From Enterococcus cecorum (lineage in GTDB: Bacteria > Bacillota > Bacilli > Lactobacillales > Enterococcaceae), in the NCBI RefSeq assembly GCF_023221775.1, contig NZ_JAKUDS010000005.1, positions 1-64,000 of the forward strand: a stretch of DNA of 64,000 nucleotides. The letters are read 5' to 3'. Within the stretch, counting starts at the first letter, position 1; each line of letters starts with the position of its first letter. Positions 63,884 through 64,000 of the stretch are shown one piece after another. A program made the translations under genes and the position numbers. Below the pieces are notes generated by a model. The model made no database searches. It was given only the letters and a program-made list of their open reading frames with translations, and had not been told where the DNA came from.

Positions 63884-64000
63884 ATTATTAGAGTTATTGG
63901 CAGAATACCGTCAAAACCAAGCCACACCAGAAGAAATTGCCTATATCAAAGAACGCCTAGCTGAATTTCAGGAATTACAGGATTTAGCCTTAGAAGAGGA
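63873..64000 (+). CDS. Start of a downstream gene, probable anti-sigma factor (truncated by the window)
   Basis: An ATG at 63873 behind AGAGGTG opens a frame (STKLLELLAEYRQNQATPEE...) of 42 codons that runs out of the window. The visible part is a charged helical N-terminus with no Cys/His zinc motif yet. Overlap with the sigma gene suggests an anti-sigma factor; this is inference from position. Confidence 0.6.
   Translation, partial: MSTKLLELLAEYRQNQATPEEIAYIKERLAEFQELQDLALEE

Overview
The window comes from a low-GC Gram-positive coccus of the Lactobacillales, most likely Enterococcus. The RpoB, RpoC, Prs, Gmk and GlmU proteins read as enterococcal, the gene orders purR-glmU-prs and ydbC-yicC-gmk-rpoZ-priA-def-fmt-rsmB-stp-prkC are typical of the group, and several core genes start with TTG. 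I do not assign a species. I saw no rRNA, tRNA or CRISPR array.

Layout. 1-2378 is a complete IS66-family element; base 1 is exactly its left terminal repeat, so the window probably begins at an assembly or IS boundary. A HipA-like kinase gene, probably 5'-truncated, follows. 3.4-7.2 kb holds purR, glmU and prs. A roughly 260-nt two-unit structured element lies between glmU and its terminator, and a short motif from it recurs near 8.3 and 12.1 kb. 7.3-11.9 kb carries a TPR protein, small membrane proteins, a quinone-response operon of the mhqR-mhqO-mhqD type with a perfect 18-bp palindromic operator, a lipoprotein and an unknown protein. 12.2-22.6 kb is a core block: RNA and nucleotide metabolism, the primosome helicase, formyl-Met processing, rRNA methylation and the PASTA kinase/phosphatase pair. 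22.7-28.3 kb contains two nearly identical membrane-anchored XRE regulators flanking a minus-strand ABC-2 transporter/lipoprotein operon. 28.4-31.4 kb is a heme-efflux-like hrtB-hrtA locus with a 34-bp palindrome and a TetR regulator. ctsR-clpC and two U32 tRNA-hydroxylation genes follow.

37.0-51.5 kb is an accessory island: a MITE-like element, a RelBE-type toxin-antitoxin pair, a CPBP protease, an AgrC/AgrA-like quorum-sensing pair with a 19-21 codon Trp-rich peptide gene beside it, two ABC-2 export operons, a DUF4097-like secreted protein and two MFS transporters. The two ABC operons are preceded by the same LytTR-type promoter architecture: two 13-bp boxes with a 21-bp period, then exactly 27 bp to the -10. 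This makes the island look like one peptide-controlled regulon, and it is the best candidate here for an undescribed system.

51.6-59.4 kb is rpoB-rpoC. The window ends with a GNAT acetyltransferase, a DXS-like thiamine-diphosphate enzyme lacking the usual phosphate-binding arginines, a family 2 glycosyltransferase, and an ECF sigma factor overlapping a truncated downstream gene.
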